Origin: Motilibacter peucedani
GTDB lineage: Bacteria; Actinomycetota; Actinomycetes; Motilibacterales; Motilibacteraceae
Length of the DNA: 64,000 bases
Direction of reading: 5' to 3'
Assembly: GCF_003634695.1 (NCBI RefSeq)
Contig: NZ_RBWV01000013.1
Location: 248,001-312,000, forward strand
The number at the start of each line of letters is the position of its first letter. The first letter of the stretch is position 1. Shown one piece after another: positions 43,937 through 52,427 of this stretch. Made by a program: the position numbers and the translations under genes. The notes under the pieces are model-generated. The model saw only the letters and a list, made by a program, of their open reading frames with translations, searched no databases and had not been told where the DNA came from.

Positions 43937-44662
43937 TCAGCGCAGGTTGGTGAGGGTCGCCTGCGCCACTGCCAGCAGGGCTGTGGTGCCCTCGGGTGTC
44001 ACATCGACCTTGGCGGCGGGCCAGTGGAACTCACGGATGAAGCCGTTGAGATGGCTGATCTCGGCCTTGACGTTGTCACGGGACTCGTCGCGCTGCATCT
44101 GGCTGACGCGGTGGCGCAGGGCGAGCAGGGTCCCTCCTGACGCATGCCCGGCCGCCACCTGGGAGGCGAGGGCGTTGTGCAGCGCCGCTGCCGCGCCGGG
44201 TACGACATGCCCTCGGGAGGCCGTCTCGGTGCAGGCGGTGCCTGACAGGGTCACGGAGCGCGGACTGCCGTCGACGCCGGAAGCGACGAACCCGATGGTC
44301 AGCTGCTTGCCTGCCGCGATGGTGCGGTTGGCTGCGGTCGGGTGGACGGTCACCCGGTGGCCGAGCTGGCTGAAGGTCCCGTCCCAGAGGCGGGTGACGC
44401 GCTGACCGGCCCCGGAGAAGGTGAACACGAGCGTCCAGTCGGTCACGGACGCCGTGGTGGTGTTGTAGACGCGCAGGGTCGACGTGAAGCCGGTGGCTCG
44501 GCCCGTCCACGTCCCGTTCAGCGAGTAGACGGCCTTGCACGACTCGACGGTCGTCGTCGGCGCAGGCCTCGACGAAGCGCTGGCCGGAGTTCCGACTGGC
44601 GTAGCGATGCTCGCGGTCAGGGTGGCGACGGCCAGGACGGCGGGGCCGGTCTTCACGCGCAC
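43937..44662 (-). CDS. Secreted CBM2 (cellulose/chitin-binding) protein with FIMAH-like C-terminal domain, no catalytic domain
   Basis: 241 residues. Signal peptide to about residue 31 (GTPASAS), then a CBM2 of about 100 residues with the expected Trp residues (NGTWTGRATGF, SVTDWTLVF, RLWDGTF) and the two Cys that close the fold (CKAV and GTAC). The last ~80 residues (LALRHRVSQMQRDES, then HLNGFI, LLAVAQATL) resemble the helical modules in the GH92 enzyme. GTG 44662 has AGGAG five bases upstream. It may anchor to plant polysaccharide. Confidence 0.85.
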   Translation of the reverse strand: MRVKTGPAVLAVATLTASIATPVGTPASASSRPAPTTTVESCKAVYSLNGTWTGRATGFTSTLRVYNTTTASVTDWTLVFTFSGAGQRVTRLWDGTFSQLGHRVTVHPTAANRTIAAGKQLTIGFVASGVDGSPRSVTLSGTACTETASRGHVVPGAAAALHNALASQVAAGHASGGTLLALRHRVSQMQRDESRDNVKAEISHLNGFIREFHWPAAKVDVTPEGTTALLAVAQATLTNLR

Positions 44663-44880
44663 TGGGTCTCCTGGGCTCGATGACTGGAGGCGACCTGCAC
44701 TTCCTGACCGACGCCGACGGCGCCGTCGACAGACCCTCCCCACGGCCATCGGACTGGTCCCTCTGTTTCGACCGACGACGAAAGGCGTGCAGTCGGGTCA
44801 CCCTTGCTGTGACCGTCTGGTGCGCCACGGGGGTGCCGTGGTCGGTCGCTCCGCCGACCGACCACGACCCGGTGCATCCG

Positions 44881-45878
44881 TCAAGTCCCGGACAAGACGC
44901 CGCCGCTCGCGGCCACCAGCGCGTGCCCCGTGGGAGTGCGGTGGTACGTGACGGACCGGCCGTCGCGCCGGCCCTCGACCAGGCCCGCCGCCCGCAGACG
45001 CGACAGGTGGCCGCCGACGCTCCCGAGCGGGAGGCCGAGCGCCTGGACGAGCTCGCTCGTCGAGGCGGGGGAGGCGAGCTCGACGAGCAGCCTCGCGCGC
45101 GTCGCGCCCATGAGCCGTGCGAGCGCCTGCGAAGGGCCCGGTGGCCTGCCGAGCAGCAGTGCAGCCGCACCGCGCGCCGGGTAGGCGAGGGTGGGTGCCC
45201 AGGCCGGCTCCATGTAGGCGGCCACGCCGGGGTGGACGAAGATCGAGGGCACGAAGAGGATGCCCTCGCCGTTCAGCTCCCGCGTCTGGGTGACGCCGCG
45301 CGTGATCTCCACGGCTCCCGCCCGCCACCGCACGGTGTCGTGCATCTGGTCGAGGACGCCGGCCCATCCGCGGTCGGCGAGCAGCGCGGACCTGTGGTGG
45401 ATGTCGAGCTCCAGCAGCAGTCGCAGGTGCGGCCAGTGCTGGGCCAGCAGCGCTTGCCAGGCGGCCTCGAGGGTGTGGCGAGCACCTGCACGACGTCTCG
45501 GCGCTGGAGCATGTCGCGCACGGCAGGATGGACGACAGGCTCGAGCTCGAGGGCACGGCGGATCTCCTGCCGGGCGAGTCGCGTGGGCGTCTCGCGCACC
45601 GCGGCGATGTCGTCCTCGATCGTCTGCTGAGCACCGCGTGGCGGTGGCGCGATGAAGTTGGCGCTCATGGCCATGTGCTGCAGAGCGAGCACCGCATCCA
45701 CGGGCACCCGCGTGCGCAGCTCGACGAACGCGGGCCGCAGCTCGCTCACCCAGGGCTGGCCGAGACGGCGGCGGGTGCGGCCTGACAGCAGGCGCAGCAG
45801 GTTGTCGAGCTCGAAGACGGGGGAGATGGCCAACCTGCTCGACAGGACGTCGCGCTCCCCGACGACGAAGCGCATCAC
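44881..45878 (-). pseudogene. ArsR-type winged-helix regulator (DUF5937-like N-terminal domain) with a frameshift
   Basis: Two overlapping frames together encode one conserved protein of about 330 residues. Frame one (from GTG 45878, MRFVVGERD) carries the N-terminal domain through RDVVQVLA; the second (HTLEAAWQALLAQHW onward) carries the rest, including YPARGAAALLL, a winged HTH (PASTSELVQALGLPLGSVGGHLSRLRAAGLV) and the wing. Continuity is restored by one extra base near 45480 (GCC CAC instead of GCCAC). Either a true one-base deletion or an assembly error; the HTH itself is intact. Confidence 0.82.
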
Positions 45879-46092
45879 CGACGTGGACTCCTTCGCACGC
45901 CGCCGAAACTACCGCGCAGCCCGGCGCGTAGCCGTTGGTCGACGCTCCGTGCCGATCTTCGCGCAGGTGGAGGTCATCCACAGTTCGATCGGGTGAGCGC
46001 CCACGCGTACCGGCTTTCGGCCTACTTTCTCCACCGCACCCTGTACGTCGTCCGGGGAGCCCCGGTGTCCGTTCGGCTGGAGGGTGGGTCAG

Positions 46093-47316
46093 GTGCACGC
46101 GTCGAGCGTCGTCGAGGACGAGGTCCGCGAGCTGGTCCGCCGCCGCGGCATCGACCCGGCGAGCGAGCAGGCGGCCGTTCGCCGCCTGGTCGACGACGTG
46201 ATCGCCGACTACGACGAGCGCAGCCTCGACGGCTCGCTGCCGGCCCTCCTCGACGCCCGCGGCACCGCACGGGACGTGTTCGACGCGGTGGCGGGGCTCG
46301 GCCCGATCCAGCGCTACCTCGACGACCCGACGGTCGAGGAGATCTGGATCAACGAGCCGAACAAGGTGTTCATCGCCCGGCACGGGGTGGCGGAGCTGAC
46401 CACGACGATCCTGACCGCCGAGGACGTGCGTGACCTGGTCGAGCGGATGCTCAAGCCGTCGGGCAGGCGCATCGACGTGAGCTCCCCGTTCGTCGACGCA
46501 TCGCTGCCCTCGGGCGCCCGCGTGCACGTCGCGATCCCCGACATCACGCGGGCGCACTGGTCGGTCAACATCCGCAAGTTCGTGGTGCGCGCGACGCACC
46601 TCGACGACCTGGTGGGCCTCGGCTCGTTGACCGCGCCGGCCGCGCGGTTCCTGGAGGCGGCGGTCGCGAGCGGGCTCAACATCCTGGTCGCGGGCGGCAC
46701 GCAGGCGGGCAAGACGACGCTGCTGAACTGCTTGCTGGCAGCGGTCCCTCCGCGCGAGCGGGTCATCACCTGCGAGGAGACCTTCGAGCTGAAGGCTCCG
46801 TTGAACGACATCGTGGCGATGCAGTGCCGGCAGCCGAGTCTCGAGGGCACCGGCGAGATCAAGCTGCGCCGCCTGGTCAAGGAGGCGCTGCGCATGCGCC
46901 CGAGCCGCATCGTCGTGGGCGAGGTGCGCCAGGAGGAGAGCCTCGACCTGCTCATCGCCCTCAACAGCGGCCTTCCCGGCATGTGCACGATCCACGCGAA
47001 CAGCGCCCGCGAGGCCGTGCAGAAGCTGTGCACCCTGCCGCTGCTCGCCGGCGAGAACGTGACCCACCAGTTCGTCGTCCCCACGGTCGCGTCCTGCGTC
47101 GACCTCGTCGTGCACGCGGCCACCGAGGCCGACGGCACCCGGCGGGTGCGGGAGATCGTCGCGGTGCCTGGCCGGGTCGAGGGCGACGTCGTCGAGACGG
47201 CCGACATCTTCACGACCCGCGACGGCCGGCTCGTGCGTGCCGAGGGCTGGCCGCCGCACCAGGAGCGATTCGCCCGCAGCGGCTTCGACCTCGCCCGACT
47301 ACTGCAGGCGGCCTGA
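46093..47316 (+). CDS. Tad/Flp pilus secretion ATPase (TadA/CpaF)
   Basis: 407 residues, T2SSE-family ATPase. Walker A GGTQAGKTTLL (about residue 203), the Asp box and Walker B VVGEVRQEESLDLL with MCTIHANSA are the CpaF pattern. Typically drives both assembly and retraction of Flp pili. GTG 46093 is chosen because GGAGG at 46079-46083 sits nine bases upstream; the in-frame GTG at 46084 would have no spacer at all. First gene of the Tad operon. Confidence 0.93.
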   Translation: MHASSVVEDEVRELVRRRGIDPASEQAAVRRLVDDVIADYDERSLDGSLPALLDARGTARDVFDAVAGLGPIQRYLDDPTVEEIWINEPNKVFIARHGVAELTTTILTAEDVRDLVERMLKPSGRRIDVSSPFVDASLPSGARVHVAIPDITRAHWSVNIRKFVVRATHLDDLVGLGSLTAPAARFLEAAVASGLNILVAGGTQAGKTTLLNCLLAAVPPRERVITCEETFELKAPLNDIVAMQCRQPSLEGTGEIKLRRLVKEALRMRPSRIVVGEVRQEESLDLLIALNSGLPGMCTIHANSAREAVQKLCTLPLLAGENVTHQFVVPTVASCVDLVVHAATEADGTRRVREIVAVPGRVEGDVVETADIFTTRDGRLVRAEGWPPHQERFARSGFDLARLLQAA

Positions 47317-47319
47317 GCC

Positions 47320-48180
47320 ATGGGTGCCCTGATCGGTCTCGCGTTCGGCGCGGGCCTGCTGCTGGTGTGGCTGTCGTTCGGCCCGCCCCGGGAGCCGAAG
47401 CCGCGCACGACCCCGCGCCTGTCCGAGCGGATGTCCGACATGCTCGCCCAGGCGGGCGTCGAGTCGGTGACGCCGCTCGCCCTGGTCGGCGCGTGCGCCG
47501 GCACCGGCGTCGTCGTCCTGCTGGTGATGGCGCTGGTGTCGCACTCACCCGTGGTGGCGACCGCGTTCGCCAGCATGGCCGCCTACGCGCCGCTCGGGCT
47601 CGTCCGGATGCGCCAGCGCAAGCGCCGTGCCGACCTGCGCGAGCTGTGGCCCGAGGTCGTCGACAATCTGGCCAGCGGCGTACGCGCCGGGCTCTCGCTG
47701 CCCGAAGCCCTGACCCAGGTGGGCGCGCGAGGCCCGGAGCAGCTGCGCAGCCACTTCGTACGCTTCGGCGAGGACTACCGCGCCACCGGGCGCTTCGGCC
47801 CGTGCCTCGACCGGCTCAAGGCCTCGCTGGCCGACCCGGTCGGCGACCGCATCGTCGAGTCGCTGCGCCTCGCGCGCGAGGTCGGCGGCTCGGACCTCGG
47901 GCGGCTGCTGCGTACGCTGTCCGGCTTCCTGCGCGAGGAGGCGCGGGCCCGCGCCGAGCTGCAGGCCCGCCAGAGCTGGACCGTCAACGGTGCCCGGCTC
48001 GCCGTTGCAGCACCCTGGCTCGTCCTCGGCCTGCTCGCCTTCAACCCCGACGGTGTCGCGGCGTTCAACTCGGCGGCCGGGGCGGTCGTGCTGCTCGTGG
48101 GCGGTGGCGTCTGCCTGCTGGCCTACCGGCTGATGCTGCAGATCGCACGCCTGCCCGAAGAAGAGCGGGTGCTGCGATGA
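47320..48180 (+). CDS. Tad pilus inner-membrane assembly protein (TadB)
   Basis: 286 residues with a membrane segment at each end (about 2-18 and three later) and a central T2SSF domain (LRELWPEVVDNLASGVRAGLSLPEAL). Follows the ATPase gene by three bases. TadB and TadC form the inner-membrane platform for the pilus. Confidence 0.9.
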   Translation: MGALIGLAFGAGLLLVWLSFGPPREPKPRTTPRLSERMSDMLAQAGVESVTPLALVGACAGTGVVVLLVMALVSHSPVVATAFASMAAYAPLGLVRMRQRKRRADLRELWPEVVDNLASGVRAGLSLPEALTQVGARGPEQLRSHFVRFGEDYRATGRFGPCLDRLKASLADPVGDRIVESLRLAREVGGSDLGRLLRTLSGFLREEARARAELQARQSWTVNGARLAVAAPWLVLGLLAFNPDGVAAFNSAAGAVVLLVGGGVCLLAYRLMLQIARLPEEERVLR

Positions 48181-49112
48181 GCCGCAGCCTGCTCGGGGCA
48201 CTGCTCGGCCTGGTCGCCGGCTTCGGCGCGGTGACCGCGTTCTGGCGGCTGCCGGTGTTCCGCCGTCCGCGGCTGGACGACCGGCTCGCCCCCTACCTGC
48301 GCGACACGCCACGGGTGTCCCGGCTGCTGCAGGAGTCGCGCTCTCTCACGCCGTTCCCGACTCTCGAGCGCATCGTCGGTCCGGCGGTGCGCGACGCCGC
48401 TCGCGTGCTCGAGAACGTGCTCGGTGGCAGTGCTTCCGTGCGCCGCAAGCTCGAGCAGTCGGCGAGTCCGCTGAGCCTCGAGCAGTTCCGTGCCGAGCAG
48501 GTGCTGTGGGGTGCCGCCGGTCTGGGTGGCGGGCTCGCTCTCTCGCTCGCGATGCTCAGCAGCGGCAAGGGTCGACCTGTCCCGCTGGCGCTGCTCTGCC
48601 TCGTCGCAGCAGCCGGGGGAGTGCTCGCGCGCGACTACTGGCTCGGGGCCCAGGTGACCAAGCGCGAGCAGCGCATGGTGCAGGAGTTCCCGACCGTCGC
48701 AGAGATGCTGGCGCTCGCCGTCAGCGCCGGTGAAGGGGCGGCCGGAGCGCTCGAGCGCGTCTGCGGCCTGAGCTCCGGCGAGCTGACCCGCGAGCTCTCG
48801 CGTGCGCTCGCCGACGCGCGAGCCGGCGCGTCGCTCGTGACCGCGCTGCAGGGCGTCGCTGCCCGCACGTCGCTCGCCCCGCTCGCCCGCTTCGTCGACG
48901 GCGTCGCCGTCGCCGTCGACCGGGGAACGCCGCTGGCCGACGTGCTGCGCGCGCAGGCCACGGACGTGCGCGAGCTCGGCAAGCGCGACCTGCTCGAAGC
49001 CGGTGGCCGCAAGGAGATCGGGATGATGATGCCTGTCGTCTTCCTCGTGCTCCCGGTCACGATCGTCTTCGCCCTCTACCCCGGCGTCGTCTCGCTCGAC
49101 ATCGCCGGCTGA
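48177..49112 (+). CDS. Tad pilus inner-membrane assembly protein (TadC)
   Basis: 311 residues, T2SSF domain (EFPTVAEMLALAVSAGEGAAGALERV) with an N-terminal membrane segment and three C-terminal ones. ATG 48177 overlaps the tadB stop (ATGA). Paralogue and partner of the preceding gene product. Confidence 0.9.
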   Translation: MSRSLLGALLGLVAGFGAVTAFWRLPVFRRPRLDDRLAPYLRDTPRVSRLLQESRSLTPFPTLERIVGPAVRDAARVLENVLGGSASVRRKLEQSASPLSLEQFRAEQVLWGAAGLGGGLALSLAMLSSGKGRPVPLALLCLVAAAGGVLARDYWLGAQVTKREQRMVQEFPTVAEMLALAVSAGEGAAGALERVCGLSSGELTRELSRALADARAGASLVTALQGVAARTSLAPLARFVDGVAVAVDRGTPLADVLRAQATDVRELGKRDLLEAGGRKEIGMMMPVVFLVLPVTIVFALYPGVVSLDIAG

Positions 49113-49148
49113 TCACCGCAAACCGCAACCACGAAGGAAGACCTCTTC

Positions 49149-49361
49149 ATGTCCGCCTCCCTCGCCCTGACCAGGGCAGTCCACTCGCTCGCCGCCCGAG
49201 CGGCTGCGGCCGCCGACTCCGACGACCGCGGCGACGTCCCGGCCTGGGTCTTGATCACCGTCATGACCGCGGGCATCGTCGGCGTGCTGTGGACCTTCGC
49301 CCAGGACCAGCTCCACGACCTCCTGGACGACGCCTTCACCTCGGCCACCTCGAAGCACTGA
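49149..49361 (+). CDS. Flp-type pilin
   Basis: 70 residues. Short N-terminal leader followed by a hydrophobic stretch (DRGDVPAWVLITVMTAGIVGVLWTF, residues 26-50) then a short acidic tail, the pattern of actinobacterial Flp pilins. The prepilin processing site should lie before the hydrophobic helix. AAGGAAG lies about eight bases before ATG. It is the expected main structural subunit. Confidence 0.88.
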   Translation: MSASLALTRAVHSLAARAAAAADSDDRGDVPAWVLITVMTAGIVGVLWTFAQDQLHDLLDDAFTSATSKH

Positions 49362-49364
49362 CCC

Positions 49365-49769
49365 GTGCGGCCGCCGGCACTGCGACGCGCGCTCCACGAC
49401 GACTCGGGCGCGGCGGTCGTCGAGTTCTGCCTGGTCGTCGCGGTGGTCGTGCCGATGGTGCTGGCGATCCTGCAGTTCGGCCTCGTCCTGCACGTGCGCA
49501 ACACGCTGCAGGCCGAGGCGGCCGAGGGCGCGCGCGTGGCCGCGGCCGCTGACCGCACGCCGGTCGACGGCCGCGTCGCCACCGCCTCGCTGGTGAGCGG
49601 CTCCTTCGGCAGCGGGCTCGGCCAGCACGTCACCGCGGGCACCTCGTCCGACGACGGGCTGCCGACGGTCTGGGTGCGGGTGCAGGCCGACCTGCCGCTG
49701 GTCGGCTGGCTCGCCGGCGTCGACGGCGGCATCGACGTCACGGCGCACGCCGTGGACGAGGGTGCATGA
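49365..49769 (+). CDS. TadE-like pilus pseudopilin
   Basis: 134 residues: basic N-terminus then a TadE signature DDSGAAVVEFCLVVAVVVPMVLAILQ (glutamate after the processing region, followed by a membrane helix), then an exported beta domain. GTG 49365, three bases after the pilin stop. TadE-like proteins are processed by the prepilin peptidase and join the pilus. Confidence 0.9.
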   Translation: MRPPALRRALHDDSGAAVVEFCLVVAVVVPMVLAILQFGLVLHVRNTLQAEAAEGARVAAAADRTPVDGRVATASLVSGSFGSGLGQHVTAGTSSDDGLPTVWVRVQADLPLVGWLAGVDGGIDVTAHAVDEGA

Positions 49770-50191
49770 CCCCCGTCGACGAGCCGGTGACCACCGACGG
49801 CGGCAGCGCGCTGATCGAGACGGTGTTCCTGGCCGTGCTGCTGCTGGTGCCGCTGACGTGGGTGATGCTGGCGGCGTTCTCGGCGCAGAACGCCTCCTAC
49901 GCGGCGGCCGCCGCCGCTCGCGAGGGCAGTCGCGCCTACGTCACGACGCAGGGCGACGCGGACGCCGCCGCTGAAGCCCGGGCACGCGCCGCTGCCCACC
50001 TCGTCATGACGGACTTCGACGCCTCGTCGAGCCGCGAGCGCATCGCCGTCTCGGGCAGCCTGGCGCCCGGCAGCTTCGTCACCGTCACCGTCCGCACCCG
50101 CGTGCCGCTGCCGTTCCTGCCGGGCTTCCTCTCCCACGCCGCCGTGCCCGTGCGTGCACAGGCGCTCGCCGTCGTGGACGAGTACCGGTGA
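49766..50191 (+). CDS. TadE-family pilus assembly protein
   Basis: 141 residues, again TadE-like: GGSALIETVFLAVLLLVPLTWVML near the N-terminus, then an exported domain. ATG 49766 overlaps the previous stop (ATGA). It is distinct from the preceding TadE-like protein, so the operon has at least two minor pseudopilins. Confidence 0.88.
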   Translation: MTPVDEPVTTDGGSALIETVFLAVLLLVPLTWVMLAAFSAQNASYAAAAAAREGSRAYVTTQGDADAAAEARARAAAHLVMTDFDASSSRERIAVSGSLAPGSFVTVTVRTRVPLPFLPGFLSHAAVPVRAQALAVVDEYR

Positions 50192-50631
50192 GGCGGCTGC
50201 GCGGCGACGACGGCTCGATCACGCCGCTGCTCCTGGGCTTCGTCGCCATCCTCGTGGGGCTGGTCGCGGTGATCACCGACTCGTCGGCCGCCTTCCTGGC
50301 CCGTCGCTCGCTGGTCGCCGCCAGCGACGGCGCGGCGCTCTACGCTGCCGGCGCCCTCGACCGCGACCGCCTCTACGACGAGTCGCTGACCCGGCTGCCG
50401 ATCGAGGCGAGGAGCGCGCGGTCGCGCGCCACCGCGTACCTCGCCCGCACCGACCTCGACGAGCACTACCGCTCCGTACGCGTGCGCTCCGTCGACCTGG
50501 ACCCGGGCGCCACCAGCGTCACGGTCGAGCTCACGGCTACCGTCGCGCTGCCGTTCGTCGGCCGCATCAGCGGCGGGCGCCGCACCCTACGCATCACTGC
50601 GTCGTCGACCGCGCACTCACCGCTGCGCTGA
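50188..50631 (+). CDS. TadG-like membrane-anchored pilus protein
   Basis: 147 residues: short basic N-terminus, DDGSITPLLLGFVAILVGLVAVITDSS membrane anchor, then an extracytoplasmic domain. GTG 50188 overlaps the previous stop (GTGA). This layout is that of the Rv3660c-adjacent TadE/G-like proteins at the end of actinobacterial Tad operons. Confidence 0.85.
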   Translation: MRRLRGDDGSITPLLLGFVAILVGLVAVITDSSAAFLARRSLVAASDGAALYAAGALDRDRLYDESLTRLPIEARSARSRATAYLARTDLDEHYRSVRVRSVDLDPGATSVTVELTATVALPFVGRISGGRRTLRITASSTAHSPLR

Positions 50632-50648
50632 CGCCCCCGCAGGGCGTC
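50630..50648. terminator. Weak hairpin after the Tad operon
   Basis: GACGCCC - ccgca - GGGCGTC is a perfect 7-bp stem at the end of the last Tad gene. There is no T-tract, so its strength is uncertain. It precedes the flavin reductase gene. Confidence 0.4.
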
Positions 50649-50676
50649 CGGCACGGGCCTGAGGGAGGATCGGGAG

Positions 50677-51183
50677 GTGAACCTGGACCCGGTCGACGCA
50701 GCCACCTTCCGGGCGGCCTTCCGTCGCCACCCGGCCGGCGTGGTCGTCGTCACGGCCGACGCGGGCGACGGGCCCGCCGGGCTCACCGCCACCTCCCTGG
50801 CCTCCGTCTCGCTCGAGCCGCCGATGGTCTCGTTCGCCCTCGCGTCCGGCGCGTCGACGGCGCCGACGCTGCTGAGCGCCTCGACCTTCGTCGTCAACCT
50901 GCTCGCCGACGAGCACGCCGCCGTGGCCCAGCGCTTCGCCACCACGGGCGTGGACCGGTTCGCGCCTCCCACGCGGTGGACCCGGCTGCCCACGGGCGAG
51001 CCGCTGCTGCTCGACGCGGCGTCGTGGCTGCGCTGCGAGACGGCCCAGCGGGTGCCCGTCGGCGACCACACCCTGCTGGTCGGGCGCGTGCTCGAGGCCC
51101 GCGTCGACGGCGACGCCGCACCGCTCGTCTACCACGACCGCCGCTACCACGGGCTCGGGGACCACACAGCGCTCGAACCGTGA
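50677..51183 (+). CDS. Flavin reductase family protein
   Basis: 168 residues with the split-barrel flavin-binding pattern: AAFRRHPAGVVVVTADAGDGPAGLTATSLASVSLEPPMVSFAL at the N-terminus and ADEHAAVAQRFA. Members reduce FMN/FAD with NAD(P)H to supply reduced flavin to a monooxygenase. No oxygenase gene lies next to it, so the partner is unknown. GTG 50677 follows GGGAGG closely. Confidence 0.9.
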   Translation: MNLDPVDAATFRAAFRRHPAGVVVVTADAGDGPAGLTATSLASVSLEPPMVSFALASGASTAPTLLSASTFVVNLLADEHAAVAQRFATTGVDRFAPPTRWTRLPTGEPLLLDAASWLRCETAQRVPVGDHTLLVGRVLEARVDGDAAPLVYHDRRYHGLGDHTALEP

Positions 51184-51193
51184 TCTTCCGCGT

Positions 51194-51220
51194 TCAAGTC
51201 CGCGTCGCAGGTGCCGAAGA
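51194..51220 (+). promoter_or_regulatory. Sigma-28 (FliA/SigD/WhiG)-type promoter of the chemotaxis pair
   Basis: TCAA (51194-51197), 15 bases, then GCCGAAGA (51213-51220) closely match the motility sigma consensus TAAA-N15-GCCGATAT. It lies about 48 bases before the GTG of the sugar-binding gene, in a gap with no other promoter that I can see. This fits coordinated expression of a chemoreceptor with the flagellar regulon. Confidence 0.7.
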
Positions 51221-51268
51221 GAACTCCGCGTCCCCGGTAGGCGGGGTCCGTGGTTCCTGGAGGATCTC

Positions 51269-52354
51269 GTGCGGTCTAGTTCACTTCGGTACGCGGTGGC
51301 GGGCGTCGCCCTCGCGTGCAGCCTCGCCGGCTGCTCCGGCTCAGGGTCCGGCGCGGCCGCCGAGGCGCCCGCCGTCACCGTCGGCGTCGCCATGCCGCAG
51401 GGCGACTCGCGCTGGGCGAGCGACGCGGACAACATGGTCAAGCAGCTCACCGCGCTGGGCTACAAGACCGAGGTGACCAACGCCGACAAGGCGCCGGCGA
51501 CCCAGGTGACGCAGATCCAGGCCATGATCGACCACGGGGACAAGGCGCTCATCGTCGGCTCCGTCGACGGCGGTGCCCTCAAGGACGTCCTCGCCAAGGC
51601 TGCGGCGAAGAAGATCCCGGTCATCGCGTACGACCGCCTCATCACCGGCACCAGCGACGTCGACTACTACGCGACCTTCGACAACGCGAAGGTCGGCGTC
51701 CTGCAGGGCCAGGCGCTGCTCGACGGGCTGAACGTGGCGAAGGCGACGCGCCCGCTCAACATCGAGGTCTTCGCAGGCGACCCCAAGGACAACAACGCCG
51801 GCTTCTTCTTCGACGGCGCGATGAGCGTGCTCAAGCCTTACATCGCCTCCGGCAAGATCAAGGTCGTCAGCGGCGAGACCGAGTTCGCCAAGGTCGCGAC
51901 GCCCAACTGGGACGGCAAGACTGCCCAGGCCCGCATGGAGAAGCTGCTCGCCGGCCCTGACGCGGGCGTGACGCTCGACGGCGTGCTGGCCCCCAACGAC
52001 GGCCTGGCCCGCGGCATCCTCGCGGCGCTCGGCGAGAAGGGCTACGGCGCCGCCGGCAAGCCGTGGCCCGCGATCACCGGCCAGGACTCCGAGCTCGAGT
52101 CGGTCAAGCTGGTCGCCTCCGGCGAGCAGACCGAGACCATCTTCAAGGACACCCGTGAGCTGGCCAAGGTCGCCGTGCAGATGACCAACGCCGTCCTCGA
52201 CGGCGACACCGCGCGCGTCAACGACACCAAGCAGTACAACAACGGCGTCAAGGTCGTGCCGACCTTCCTCCTCCAGCCGGTGAGCGTCACGAAGGCCAAC
52301 TACCAGGGCGTCCTGGTCGACAGCGGCTACTACAAGAGCAGCGACCTCTCCTGA
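51269..52354 (+). CDS. ChvE-like sugar-binding lipoprotein, probably for chemotaxis
   Basis: 361 residues. Lipoprotein signal ending [10 protein letters not shown] (Cys about residue 22), then a type-I periplasmic binding fold ([59 protein letters not shown]). This sequence style is that of ChvE/XylF-type binding proteins for aldose monosaccharides. There are no permease or ATPase genes alongside; the next gene is a chemoreceptor. GTG 51269 has GGAGG six bases upstream. Confidence 0.9.
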   Translation: MRSSSLRYAVAGVALACSLAGCSGSGSGAAAEAPAVTVGVAMPQGDSRWASDADNMVKQLTALGYKTEVTNADKAPATQVTQIQAMIDHGDKALIVGSVDGGALKDVLAKAAAKKIPVIAYDRLITGTSDVDYYATFDNAKVGVLQGQALLDGLNVAKATRPLNIEVFAGDPKDNNAGFFFDGAMSVLKPYIASGKIKVVSGETEFAKVATPNWDGKTAQARMEKLLAGPDAGVTLDGVLAPNDGLARGILAALGEKGYGAAGKPWPAITGQDSELESVKLVASGEQTETIFKDTRELAKVAVQMTNAVLDGDTARVNDTKQYNNGVKVVPTFLLQPVSVTKANYQGVLVDSGYYKSSDLS

Positions 52355-52427
52355 GGCTGCGCACGTCCTGACCACCCCGCATCCCCTCAGGTCCGCGCGC
52401 GCGGACGCAGAACCAGGAGCCAGTCGC

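Noticed and set aside
45480-47259. Upstream continuation of the regulator's second frame on the minus strand
   Set aside because: It is antisense to the Tad ATPase gene; only the part after the frameshift is homologous to a regulator.
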